64,000 nucleotides of DNA from assembly GCF_026625885.1 (NCBI RefSeq), contig NZ_CP113068.1, forward strand, positions 4,030,001 through 4,094,000. The letters are read 5' to 3'. A program made the position numbers and the translations under genes. Positions 46,419 through 54,498 of the stretch are shown here, in pieces (the stretch's first letter is position 1; every line of letters begins with the position of its first letter). The DNA is from Roseateles sp. SL47 (lineage in GTDB: Bacteria; Pseudomonadota; Gammaproteobacteria; Burkholderiales; Burkholderiaceae_C). The notes under the pieces were generated by a model. The model saw nothing but the letters and a program-made list of their open reading frames with translations, did not search any database and had not been told where the DNA came from.

Positions 46419-48839
46419 ATGAAGAAGTCGAGAAATGCCGGTGGATGGGCCTGGGTGGAGCTGGCCCCGATGGTGCTGGCCCTGCTGGTGGGCTGCGCCG
46501 GGTCCAAGTCGTTCCAGGAGGGGACGGATCTGATCAATGCCGGGCAGGAGGAGCAGGGCTTGGCAAAGCTGGAAGAGGCGGTGCGCGCCGAACCCCGCAA
46601 TGCCGAGTACCGGATCGCGCTGGCCGTGCGGCGAAGCTCCGCCATCAACCGGCTGCACCTGGTTGGCGATGCCGCGCTGCGCGAAGGGCGTCTGACCGAT
46701 GCCGAACGCGCCTACGCCCAGGTGCTGGCGCTGGACCCGGCCAACGCCATGGCCCGGCAAGGGCTGGATGCGCTGGTGGTAGAGCGGCGGCATAGGGCGG
46801 TGGTGATCGAAGGTGAAGCCCTGCTGAAAAAGGGCGGCGAAGCCGACATCCAGGAGGCCTTGGACAAGTTGCGCCCGGTGCTGTCGGAAAAACCAGCGCA
46901 GCGCGAGGCACTGAATCTGAAGGCACGGCTGGAAGCTGCGAAGGCCAAGTTTGTCCGCCCGGAAAGCCGCCTCGCAGCGGTGTATCGAAAGCCGATCACG
47001 CTTGAATTCCGGGACGCACCGCTGCGTTCGGTCTTTGATGTCGTGGCCAAGGTCTCCGGCCTGAACTTCTTCTTCGACCGCGAAATCCGGCCCGACCTCA
47101 AGGTGACGGTGCTGGCCAAGAACACCTCCATCGAAGACGCCATCCGTTTGCTGCTGGCCACCAACCAGCTGGAGCAGAAGGTGCTCAACGAAAACACCAT
47201 CCTCATCTATCCCAACACGCCGCAGAAGCTGAAGGACTATCAACCGCTGGTGGTGCGCTCGTTCTACCTGACGAATGCCGATGTGAAGGCGGTGTCCAAC
47301 ACCATCAAGACGCTGGTGAAGACCAAGGACCTGGTGGTGGACGAACGCCTGGGCATTCTGATGATGCGCGACACGCCCGAAGCAGTGCGGATGGCCGAGC
47401 GCATCGTGGCGCTGCAGGACCTCAGTGATCCGGAAGTGATCCTGGAAGTGGAAGTGATGGAGATCAAACGCACGCGGCTGCTGGAGCTGGGCATTCAGTG
47501 GCCGAGCCAGCTCAAGCTGGCGCCGATCACCACGGACAACGCCCCATTGACGCTGTCTCGCCTGAAAAACCTGCGTGGCCCGGACATCGGTGTGACGGTG
47601 GGCGACACAATGATCAATGCACGCAAGGAAGACTCCGACGGCAATGTGCTGACCAACCCGCGCATCCGCGTGCGCAACAAGGACAAGGCCAAGGTCCTGA
47701 TCGGTGACCGCGTGCCGGTGATCACGACCACCAACACGGCCACCGGCTTCTCCTCGGAATCGGTGAACTATCTGGATGTTGGCTTGAAGCTGGAAGTGGA
47801 GCCCAACATCTATCTGGATGATGAAGTGGCCATCAAGGTCAATCTGGAGGTGTCCAGTCTGGTGCGGGAAGTGACGAGCAAAAGCGGCACCTTGTCCTAC
47901 CAGATCGGCACGCGCGGCGCCTCCACCTCGCTGCGTCTGCGGGACGGAGAAACCCAGATCCTGGCTGGCCTGATCAACGATGAAGATCGCTCCACGGGCG
48001 CCAAGGTGCCGCTGCTGGGCGAACTGCCAGTGGCCGGCCGCCTGTTTGGCAGCCAGAAGGACGACAAGCAGCGCTCCGAGATCATCCTGTCGATCACGCC
48101 TCATATCGTGCGCTCGCTGCGTCGGCCGGATCTGTCGGCAGCTGAATTCGCGTCCGGCACGGAGAGCAACATCGGCGCGCAGGATTTGCAGCTATCGATC
48201 CTGCCGCCTGAAAGCAAGGGGCCGGATGGGAAGCCCGTGGTGGCCGCTGCGGGCCCGACGGCCACATCCGCTGCTGCTGCTGGTGCATCCTCTGGCGCTG
48301 CTGCGGCACCATGGCCGACCAGCACCGTGGCAGGGCCATCGGCGGGCACCGCCGGTGCGTCGACCAGCCTGGTCCCGGCGCCGCTCCCCGTGACGCCAAA
48401 CCCTGCGGACGCACCTGCGGCCAATGCCGGTCAGATCCGACTGCAATGGCAGGCACCCGCGCAGGTCAAGGTGGGGGAACAGTTCAGCGCGGTGCTGCGC
48501 CTGACCAGCCAGGGTCCGGTGCGCGGCATGCCGGTGCTGGCCGGTTTTGATCCGCAGGTGCTGCAGGTGGTGAGCGTCACGGAAGGCGACTACTTCAAGC
48601 AGGGCGGGGCGGCGGTGAACTTCAGTCAGCGCGTGGACCCGGCGCAAGGCAAGGTGTTTGCGGCCGCTGTGCGGCAAAGCGCGGACAGTGGCATCAACGG
48701 CACGGGCGGTGTGTTCACCGTGACCTTCAAAGCCATCAAGGCGGGCACGGCGCGGCTGAGTGTGATGTCGGCGACGCCGGAGCCGCAGGGCGCCCCGTTG
48801 GCGCTGCCCATCGAGCATCAGATCAAGGTGGCGCAGTGA
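46419..48839 (+). CDS. gspD: Secretin (GspD/PilQ/MshL-like) lipoprotein with TPR head and C-terminal cohesin domain
   Basis: About 806 aa. The lipobox LLVGC puts the lipidated Cys at residue 26. TPR-like helices (about 30-160) precede an STN/N0 domain (about 187-268), an N1 domain (about 277-333) and the secretin barrel domain (about 340-570) with VPLLGELPVAGRLF and SEIILSITPHIV. After an Ala/Pro-rich linker, residues 671-806 form a cohesin-like domain (VGEQFSAVLRLTS, LAGFDPQVLQVVSV, GTGGVFTVTFKA). Ordinary T2SS secretins end with an S-domain instead. The ATG at 46419 is favoured over a TTG at 46401. It is the outer-membrane pore of the system. Confidence 0.9.
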   Translation: MKKSRNAGGWAWVELAPMVLALLVGCAGSKSFQEGTDLINAGQEEQGLAKLEEAVRAEPRNAEYRIALAVRRSSAINRLHLVGDAALREGRLTDAERAYAQVLALDPANAMARQGLDALVVERRHRAVVIEGEALLKKGGEADIQEALDKLRPVLSEKPAQREALNLKARLEAAKAKFVRPESRLAAVYRKPITLEFRDAPLRSVFDVVAKVSGLNFFFDREIRPDLKVTVLAKNTSIEDAIRLLLATNQLEQKVLNENTILIYPNTPQKLKDYQPLVVRSFYLTNADVKAVSNTIKTLVKTKDLVVDERLGILMMRDTPEAVRMAERIVALQDLSDPEVILEVEVMEIKRTRLLELGIQWPSQLKLAPITTDNAPLTLSRLKNLRGPDIGVTVGDTMINARKEDSDGNVLTNPRIRVRNKDKAKVLIGDRVPVITTTNTATGFSSESVNYLDVGLKLEVEPNIYLDDEVAIKVNLEVSSLVREVTSKSGTLSYQIGTRGASTSLRLRDGETQILAGLINDEDRSTGAKVPLLGELPVAGRLFGSQKDDKQRSEIILSITPHIVRSLRRPDLSAAEFASGTESNIGAQDLQLSILPPESKGPDGKPVVAAAGPTATSAAAAGASSGAAAAPWPTSTVAGPSAGTAGASTSLVPAPLPVTPNPADAPAANAGQIRLQWQAPAQVKVGEQFSAVLRLTSQGPVRGMPVLAGFDPQVLQVVSVTEGDYFKQGGAAVNFSQRVDPAQGKVFAAAVRQSADSGINGTGGVFTVTFKAIKAGTARLSVMSATPEPQGAPLALPIEHQIKVAQ

Positions 48840-49309
48840 AGCAGCAGCGCGGATTCACCTTCATCGAGCTCATGATGACCCTGGCCATCATGGGCGTGCT
48901 GGTGCTGGTGGCGGTGCCGATGGCGCAACTCTCGGTGCAGCGCGACAAGGAACGTGATCTGCGCCTGGCCCTGGCGCAGATCCGCGACGCGCTGGATGCC
49001 TACAAGCGCGCCGCCGACCAGGGCCGGGTGATGGTGCGGCTGGGGGAGAGTGGCTATCCCAAGAGCCTGGAAGATCTGGTGGAGGGGGTGCCGGACCAGC
49101 GCAGCCCGTCACGGCAGAAGATGTACTTTCTGCGTGCTCTGCCGCGCGACCCGATGAATCCGGATGTGGACCGCAAAGCCGCAGACACCTGGGTGACGCG
49201 CAGTTATGCCTCCCCGCCGGACGACCCGCAATCGGGAGAGGACGTGTTCGATGTCTATTCCTCATCGGACGCGGTCGGCCTGAATGGCGTGCCTTACAAG
49301 CGATGGTGA
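48836..49309 (+). CDS. GspG-like pseudopilin 2
   Basis: A 157-aa prepilin starting with GTG at 48836, overlapping the secretin stop. Cleavage site QQRG/FTFIELMMTLAIMG with the conserved Glu5, then a long amphipathic helix with KERDLRLALAQIRDALDAYK and a GYPKSLEDLVEG segment. C-terminal RALPRDPMNP resembles GspG/GspH-type minor pilins. It may be a minor or alternative pseudopilin. Confidence 0.82.
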   Translation: MKQQRGFTFIELMMTLAIMGVLVLVAVPMAQLSVQRDKERDLRLALAQIRDALDAYKRAADQGRVMVRLGESGYPKSLEDLVEGVPDQRSPSRQKMYFLRALPRDPMNPDVDRKAADTWVTRSYASPPDDPQSGEDVFDVYSSSDAVGLNGVPYKRW

Positions 49310-49314
49310 GCGGC

Positions 49315-49710
49315 ATGAATGAACGCACCCCATCCATGCGGCGTCTTGCCGGCTTCACGCTGATCGAGCTGCTGGTGGTGATGGCCATCGTGGCCTTGTT
49401 GCTGACGATTGCGGCGCCGCGCTATTTCGGGTCGCTGGACAAGTCCAAGGACGTGGCGCTGGCCGAGAACCTGAAGGTGATGCGGATCACGCTGGACCGC
49501 TTCTATGCTGACAAGGGGCGCTACCCCGACACACTGACGGAGCTGGTGGACCAGCGCTATTTGCGGCAGGTGCCGACCGATCCGGTGACCGGCAGCGATG
49601 CCACCTGGGTGCTGGTCCCGCCGAAGGACGGCGCGCAGGGCGCGATCGCGGATGTGAAAAGCGGGGCGACGGGCCGTTCCCACGATGGCCGGGGTTATGA
49701 GACGTTCTGA
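49315..49710 (+). CDS. GspG-like pseudopilin 3
   Basis: About 131 aa. Prepilin motif LAG/FTLIELLVVMAIVALLL followed by a PRYFGSLDKSKD segment and RYPDTLTELVDQRYL. The ATG at 49315 has GGTGAG 6 nt upstream; ATG 49303 in frame would overlap the previous stop. It lacks the acidic calcium loop seen in the first GspG. Confidence 0.82.
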   Translation: MNERTPSMRRLAGFTLIELLVVMAIVALLLTIAAPRYFGSLDKSKDVALAENLKVMRITLDRFYADKGRYPDTLTELVDQRYLRQVPTDPVTGSDATWVLVPPKDGAQGAIADVKSGATGRSHDGRGYETF

Positions 49711-50326
49711 CCTCCATGCCCCACGCGTGCGCGCATCCATGGCGGGCTTTGCCTACCTCTGGACGCTGCTGCTGGTCGCCTTCATGGGCATCGGCCTGAC
49801 CGTGGCTGCCGAGGTCCACACCACGTCGGCCCGTCGCAGCCAGGAGCGCGCACTGCTGAATGTGGGCCATCAATTCCGCACGGCCATTCAGCGCTACTAC
49901 GAAAGTGCCCTGGTGGCCGGCCAGCACCAATATCCGGCTTCGCTGGAAGACCTGTTGCGAGACAACCGCGTGCCAGGCATCCAGCGCCACCTGCGCCAGG
50001 TGTTTGTGGACCCGATGACCGGCAAGGCGGAATGGGGTGTGGTGCGCGTGGCGGGGCGGATCGTGGGGGTTTATTCACTGTCGGAACAAGTGCCGGTGAA
50101 GGTGGACAACTTCGATGCGGAGGACATGGCGTTTCGCGGCAAGAAGAAATACAGCGAATGGGTGTTTACCTATCCCGTGGACCTGCTGCTGAGAGATCCG
50201 GCGAAGCCCGCAGCGCCAGGGCAGGGCGCCAGCGCGCCCTTCATGGGGGCCAGCGAGGCGGCATCGTCACCGGTGGGAACACCCCTTGGCGGTTTCATCT
50301 TTTCAAGTGGTGGCGCCAGCGGATGA
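49697..50326 (+). CDS. Pseudopilin-like protein with degenerate prepilin signal
   Basis: About 209 aa. The head RASMAGFAYLWTLLLVAFMGIGLTVAAEVHTTSARR (hydrophobic core near residues 17-36) resembles a type IV prepilin helix, but the usual G/FTLIE site is replaced by AG/FAYLW, so the Glu5 is missing. Downstream motifs YPASLEDLLRDNRVPG and HLRQVFVDPMTG match the pseudopilin-like proteins often annotated as type II secretion proteins. ATG 49685 is an alternative. It may be a tip or non-processed component. Confidence 0.7.
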   Translation: MRRSDLHAPRVRASMAGFAYLWTLLLVAFMGIGLTVAAEVHTTSARRSQERALLNVGHQFRTAIQRYYESALVAGQHQYPASLEDLLRDNRVPGIQRHLRQVFVDPMTGKAEWGVVRVAGRIVGVYSLSEQVPVKVDNFDAEDMAFRGKKKYSEWVFTYPVDLLLRDPAKPAAPGQGASAPFMGASEAASSPVGTPLGGFIFSSGGASG

Positions 50327-51237
50327 GCGGGAACATGAGGGTCATGCATTGGGTCAAGATCGGACTGCTGTGCTGCGTCAGCGGGTCCGCGCTGGCCGCT
50401 TCTGAATTGACTGCTGCGATGCCGGAAGCGCTGAAAGGCATACCGCCGTCGGGTCTGTCCTGCCAGCGAGATGACGTGCAACGCGGTGCCAAGGGGCAGC
50501 CCTTGGCACCGATCGCACGGCGCGGGGCCGATCTGAGCTGCATGCTGGAGCCGGCGCAGTGGCCGAGCTTTGCCGGCAAGAAGACGCCGCTGATGGTCGA
50601 CATCCGCTCTGCAGCGGAGTTTGAAGCGGCGCATGTGGATGGCGCGTTGAACGCCTCCGTGGTGCAACTCAAGGTCAAGCCCTATCTGAAGGACCGCGCA
50701 GTGGTGCTGATGGGTTCTGGAAAGGCCGAAGAGGAGCTCTACATGGCTTGCGCCGATCTGAAGGCCCAAGGGTTTGCTCAGGTGCGGGTGATGCGCGGTG
50801 GCATGGCGCGCTGGAAAGGTTTGGGCAAGGACCTGGTGGGGCGCACGGGCGCGGATGCCGGCGTGCCTGAATTGAAGGCCGCCGAGCTGTGGCAGGAACA
50901 GCAATTCGAGGCCAACCTCGTGCTGGTGGCACCGTCGCATGCATCGCTGATGGCGCAATTGCCGTCCGCCATCGCTGTTTCGGCGCTGACGGCACAGGCT
51001 GTGCAGGCGGTGGTGGAACGCCGACGCAAAGAGACCAGGAACGCGCCCCTGGCTGCTGTGGTGATCGTGGGGGATGCGACGGAGCCCCAACTGCGGGCCC
51101 TGGCCTCAGCGTTGCCCAGCGTGCCGCTGCTGAGTTATGCGGCGCCGGCCAGCAGCTATCTGGCCGAGATGCGCCAGCAGCAGGCGGCCTGGACCGCGTT
51201 GGCCAAAGGCCCCAAACAACTGCCATGTGGACGATGA
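50323..51237 (+). CDS. Exported rhodanese-like protein lacking the active-site cysteine
   Basis: About 304 aa with a signal peptide (GLLCCVSGSALA-A, cleavage near residue 26). A rhodanese domain at about residues 85-175 shows MVDIRSAAEFEAAHVDGALNA and VRVMRGGMARWKGLG. The loop that normally carries the catalytic Cys reads VVLMGSGKAEE with no Cys, so sulfur transfer is unlikely. A second domain of unknown type follows. ATGA overlap with both neighbours. It may be a binding or assembly factor of the filament system. ATG 50335 is an alternative start. Confidence 0.72.
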   Translation: MSGNMRVMHWVKIGLLCCVSGSALAASELTAAMPEALKGIPPSGLSCQRDDVQRGAKGQPLAPIARRGADLSCMLEPAQWPSFAGKKTPLMVDIRSAAEFEAAHVDGALNASVVQLKVKPYLKDRAVVLMGSGKAEEELYMACADLKAQGFAQVRVMRGGMARWKGLGKDLVGRTGADAGVPELKAAELWQEQQFEANLVLVAPSHASLMAQLPSAIAVSALTAQAVQAVVERRRKETRNAPLAAVVIVGDATEPQLRALASALPSVPLLSYAAPASSYLAEMRQQQAAWTALAKGPKQLPCGR

Positions 51238-52169
51238 AGGGACGCGACCGCATGGACTTGAACCGCCGCGATTGCTGGCTGGGTCTGGCTGGCTTGGCTT
51301 GGCTGCCGAGAGGGCTTGCCGGGACATCAGTGCCGGGAATGTCAGCGGACGTGGCAGCGGACGTGGCCCGGGGACGCGAGGCCTTGGCGCCTGCTGCCAC
51401 ACGCCAGCTGCGGTTCACGCTGACCTTGAGAAACCCAACCGGGCTTGCACTGACGGATCAGACGGTATGGCTTTACCTGCCCATGAAGGACACCACCACT
51501 CAACATCTGGCCAATGTGCGGGTCAGCATGCCGCACGAGCTGAGCCAGGACTCGCTCGGCCACAGTGTGCTGCGGTTGTCTCTGCCCACCGTGGGGCCGT
51601 TCACGTCCAAGGTCGTGACGGTGCAGGCCGAGCTGGCGCTGCGGCAGGAAGCGATGCGTGTGACGCTGATCGACCCGTCGCCTTGGCTGAAGGCCGAACG
51701 GTGGATTGAATGCGACGACGCCGAGGTTCGGGCACTGGCCGCGACGCTCCAGAGAAGCACGCAGAGCGAGACCTTGGACGCCATTTACGACTGGGTCAGC
51801 AGTCAACTGGTTTATGCCGGCTATGTGGCCGACCCGCTGGGGGCGCGACTGGCGCTGCAAAAACGCTGGGGCGATTGCACGGAATACGCCTATCTCTGCT
51901 GCGCTTTGGCCCGTGCCCGTGGCATTGCAGCGCGACCGGTCGGTGGCTACGTGGTGAACGGCAGTGCCGCGCCGCGTGCGGAGGATTATCACGATTGGAC
52001 CGAGGTCTACCTCGACGGGGCCTGGCGCGTCATGGATGCGCAAAAGCGTTGCTGGCGGCAGCCGGCCGAGGACTACATCGCTTTTCGCGTTCACCAACCG
52101 GTGGCGACAAACGCGCTGGGGCTGGCGGCGAGGTTCAAGGTGGATGGGAGTCTTGATCTGCGGATGTGA
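51234..52169 (+). CDS. Exported transglutaminase-like protein
   Basis: About 311 aa. The N-terminus has a twin Arg (NRRDCWLGLAGLAW), consistent with a Tat or Sec signal. A beta-rich domain (about 55-150) precedes a transglutaminase-core domain with the full triad: Cys215 in WGDCTEYA, His253 in YHDWTEVYL and Asp268 in VMDAQK. Such enzymes cross-link or cleave isopeptide bonds or act as proteases. Here it may modify the giant surface proteins, which is inference. It is the last gene of the block and overlaps the rhodanese-like gene by 4 nt. Starts at 51225 or 51252 are possible. Confidence 0.8.
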   Translation: MKGRDRMDLNRRDCWLGLAGLAWLPRGLAGTSVPGMSADVAADVARGREALAPAATRQLRFTLTLRNPTGLALTDQTVWLYLPMKDTTTQHLANVRVSMPHELSQDSLGHSVLRLSLPTVGPFTSKVVTVQAELALRQEAMRVTLIDPSPWLKAERWIECDDAEVRALAATLQRSTQSETLDAIYDWVSSQLVYAGYVADPLGARLALQKRWGDCTEYAYLCCALARARGIAARPVGGYVVNGSAAPRAEDYHDWTEVYLDGAWRVMDAQKRCWRQPAEDYIAFRVHQPVATNALGLAARFKVDGSLDLRM

Positions 52170-52292
52170 TCGGCTCGAATGAATCGGGCTGTGTCATTGA
52201 ATGAATAAAACCAAGTGATTGAGGATCTCGTCGTCATCTTCACACCTAGGTTTTGGCCTCGACTTGGCAGCTGAATAGCTGGCCCAACCAAA

Positions 52293-52328
52293 AAAGAGGG
52301 ATGTGACGATCACGTCACATCCCTCTTT
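52293..52328. terminator. Strong bidirectional terminator
   Basis: A perfect 16-bp stem (AAAGAGGGATGTGACG and its complement) closes on a 4-nt ATCA loop. On the minus strand it runs into a T-tract, fitting an intrinsic terminator for the dehydratase gene. On the plus strand it ends the secretion block. Confidence 0.9.
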
Positions 52329-52366
52329 GTCTATGGCGAAATTCCCCAGCGGAAGGCCGAACACCT

Positions 52367-54115
52367 TCAGTGCGAATGCCTCGGCACTGCCGACCCTCGG
52401 CATCCGCGCAGGAAGTCGAAATCGCAGCCTTCATCTGCCTGCAGCACATGCTGCACATACAGCTTGCGGTATCCGCTGGCATCGGCGGGATCAGGCTGCT
52501 GACGAGCCGCCCAGTCTTCCAGACGTGCCTGCAATTCGGCGTCCGAGATGTCCAGATGCAGCCGATTGTTGGCGCAATCCAGCTCAATCCAGTCGCCTTC
52601 GCGCACCACGGCCAGCGGGCCTCCCGCCTTGGCCTCCGGCGCCACATGCAGCACCACCGTGCCGTAAGCGGTGCCGCTCATGCGCGCATCGCTGATCCGG
52701 ACCATGTCCTTGATGCCTTGCGCCAGCAACTTCGGCGGCAGCCCCATGTTGCCCACTTCTGCCATGCCGGGATAGCCGCGCGGGCCGCAGTTCTTCATCA
52801 CCAGCACGGAGTCCTTGTCGACTTCCAAGGCCGGGTCCATGATGCGCGCCTTGTAGTCGTCAAAGTCCTCAAACACCACCGCACGCCCGCGATGCTGCAT
52901 CAGCGCCGGAGTCGCGGCCGAGGGCTTCAGCACGGCGCCGCGAGGCGCCAGGTTTCCGCGCAGCACGCAAATGCCGCCGTCGGCAATCAGCGGCTTGGCA
53001 ATCGGGCGCACCACTTCATCGTCGTAGATCGGCGCGTCATGGCAGTTTTGCCAGAGCGTCTTGCCGTTGACGGTCAGCGCATCCTTGTGGGGCAGCAGGT
53101 CCGCCTCACCCAGGCGGCGCAGCACCGCCGGCAACCCACCCGCGTAATAGAACTCTTCCATCAGGAAGCGCCCGCTGGGCAGCAGGTCCACCAGCGTGGG
53201 TGTGCCTTTGCCTACACGCGTCCAGTCTTCCAGCTCCAGCGGCACACCCACGCGGCCGGCAATCGCTTTCAGGTGAATCACCGCATTGGTGGAGCCGCCA
53301 ATGGCCGCATTGGTGCGGATGGCGTTTTCAAAGGCTTGGCGGGTGAGGATCTTGGATAGCTTCAGGTCTTCCCAGACCATTTCCACAATCCGCATGCCTG
53401 ACAGATGCGCGAGCACATAGCGCCGCGCGTCGACCGCTGGAATCGCGGCATTGTGGGGCAGGGAGGTGCCCAGCGATTCGGCCATGCAGGCCATGGTGCT
53501 GGCCGTGCCCATCGTGTTGCAGGTGCCCGCAGACCGCGAGTGCCCAGCCTCCGCCGCGATGAAGTCGTGCATCGAAATTTCGCCGGCCTTCACTTGCTCA
53601 TGCAGTTGCCAGACGGCCGTGCCCGAGCCGATGTTCTTCCCGTTCAGCTTGCCGTTGAGCATGGGGCCGCCGGTCACCACGATGGTGGGCAGGTCCACAC
53701 TGGCTGCGCCCATCAGCAGGGCAGGGGTGGTCTTGTCACAGCCCACCAGCAGCACCACGGCATCCATGGGATTGCCGCGAATCGACTCTTCCACATCCAT
53801 GCTGGCCAGATTGCGGGTGAGCATGGCCGTGGGACGCAGGTTGGACTCCCCATTGCTGAACACCGGAAACTCCACCGGAAACCCGCCCGCTTCAAGAATG
53901 CCGCGCTTCACATGTTCGGCGAGCTTGCGGAAATGGGCATTGCAAGGCGTCAGTTCCGACCAGGTGTTGCAGATGCCGATGATGGGCTTGCCTTCGAATT
54001 CGTGGTCTGGAATGCCTTGATTCTTCATCCAGCTCCGGTACATGAAGCCGTTCTTGTCCTGAGTGCCGAACCATTCGGCGGAACGGAGCTTCCGGGTTTT
54101 CTTAGCCTCTGTCAT
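52367..54115 (-). CDS. IlvD/Edd-family sugar-acid dehydratase (probable L-arabinonate dehydratase)
   Basis: A 582-aa Fe-S dehydratase. The cluster-ligand cysteines are in GICNTWSELTPCN (first), LLVGCDKTTPA (second) and SAGTCNTMGTAS (third). The metal/substrate motifs GGSTNAVIHL and SDARMSGTAYG are also present. In this family it converts a pentonate such as L-arabinonate or D-xylonate to the 2-keto-3-deoxy acid, the missing step between the lactonase and AraD encoded at 5754-8517. It is separated from them by the secretion block. Monocistronic as seen, ending at the strong terminator. Confidence 0.92.
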   Translation of the reverse strand: MTEAKKTRKLRSAEWFGTQDKNGFMYRSWMKNQGIPDHEFEGKPIIGICNTWSELTPCNAHFRKLAEHVKRGILEAGGFPVEFPVFSNGESNLRPTAMLTRNLASMDVEESIRGNPMDAVVLLVGCDKTTPALLMGAASVDLPTIVVTGGPMLNGKLNGKNIGSGTAVWQLHEQVKAGEISMHDFIAAEAGHSRSAGTCNTMGTASTMACMAESLGTSLPHNAAIPAVDARRYVLAHLSGMRIVEMVWEDLKLSKILTRQAFENAIRTNAAIGGSTNAVIHLKAIAGRVGVPLELEDWTRVGKGTPTLVDLLPSGRFLMEEFYYAGGLPAVLRRLGEADLLPHKDALTVNGKTLWQNCHDAPIYDDEVVRPIAKPLIADGGICVLRGNLAPRGAVLKPSAATPALMQHRGRAVVFEDFDDYKARIMDPALEVDKDSVLVMKNCGPRGYPGMAEVGNMGLPPKLLAQGIKDMVRISDARMSGTAYGTVVLHVAPEAKAGGPLAVVREGDWIELDCANNRLHLDISDAELQARLEDWAARQQPDPADASGYRKLYVQHVLQADEGCDFDFLRGCRGSAVPRHSH

Positions 54116-54498
54116 GGGTCCTTCTGAAGGTCTTTGGGGTCCAGCCCCGTTGGGGGCATGCTAGGCAGGCCCTCGATGCTGGGCAAATCAAAAGTTTCGC
54201 CGCGTTGATATTCAAAACGATATGGCGACGCCTGCGAACGGAGGCACAAACGGTGACATCTGCCGCAAGCCTCGGGAATGAACGAAGCCGCAGGCCCGGG
54301 CTGCGCGGAATGCCGGCCAGGGGCGGGTTGTCCCCGACGGCGTTTTGGAGGCCTTGCTCTATTCTCGCGCCCACACCAACAAGCAAGCCGTCGTTTCCCC
54401 GTTTGAAACTCACGCTGATTTAGCGCTAAACAAGGCGTTGAAATCAACGCGGACTGAACGGGTTCGAACGCACGAGCTGCCGGACAGACAGGAGACAC
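54116..54498. promoter_or_regulatory. Divergent promoter region between dehydratase and GH9 genes
   Basis: 383 bp without a convincing gene. It must drive the dehydratase leftward and the GH9 gene rightward. An AT-rich patch at 54200-54224 (TTGATATTCAAAACGATAT) may be part of the dehydratase promoter. A palindrome near the GH9 side is listed separately. Confidence 0.5.
54419..54430. promoter_or_regulatory. Candidate LacI-type operator
   Basis: TTTAGCGCTAAA is a perfect even palindrome with a central CG, the layout typical of LacI/GalR-family operators. It lies 68 bp before the GH9 start. No LacI-family regulator is encoded in this window. Confidence 0.45.
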
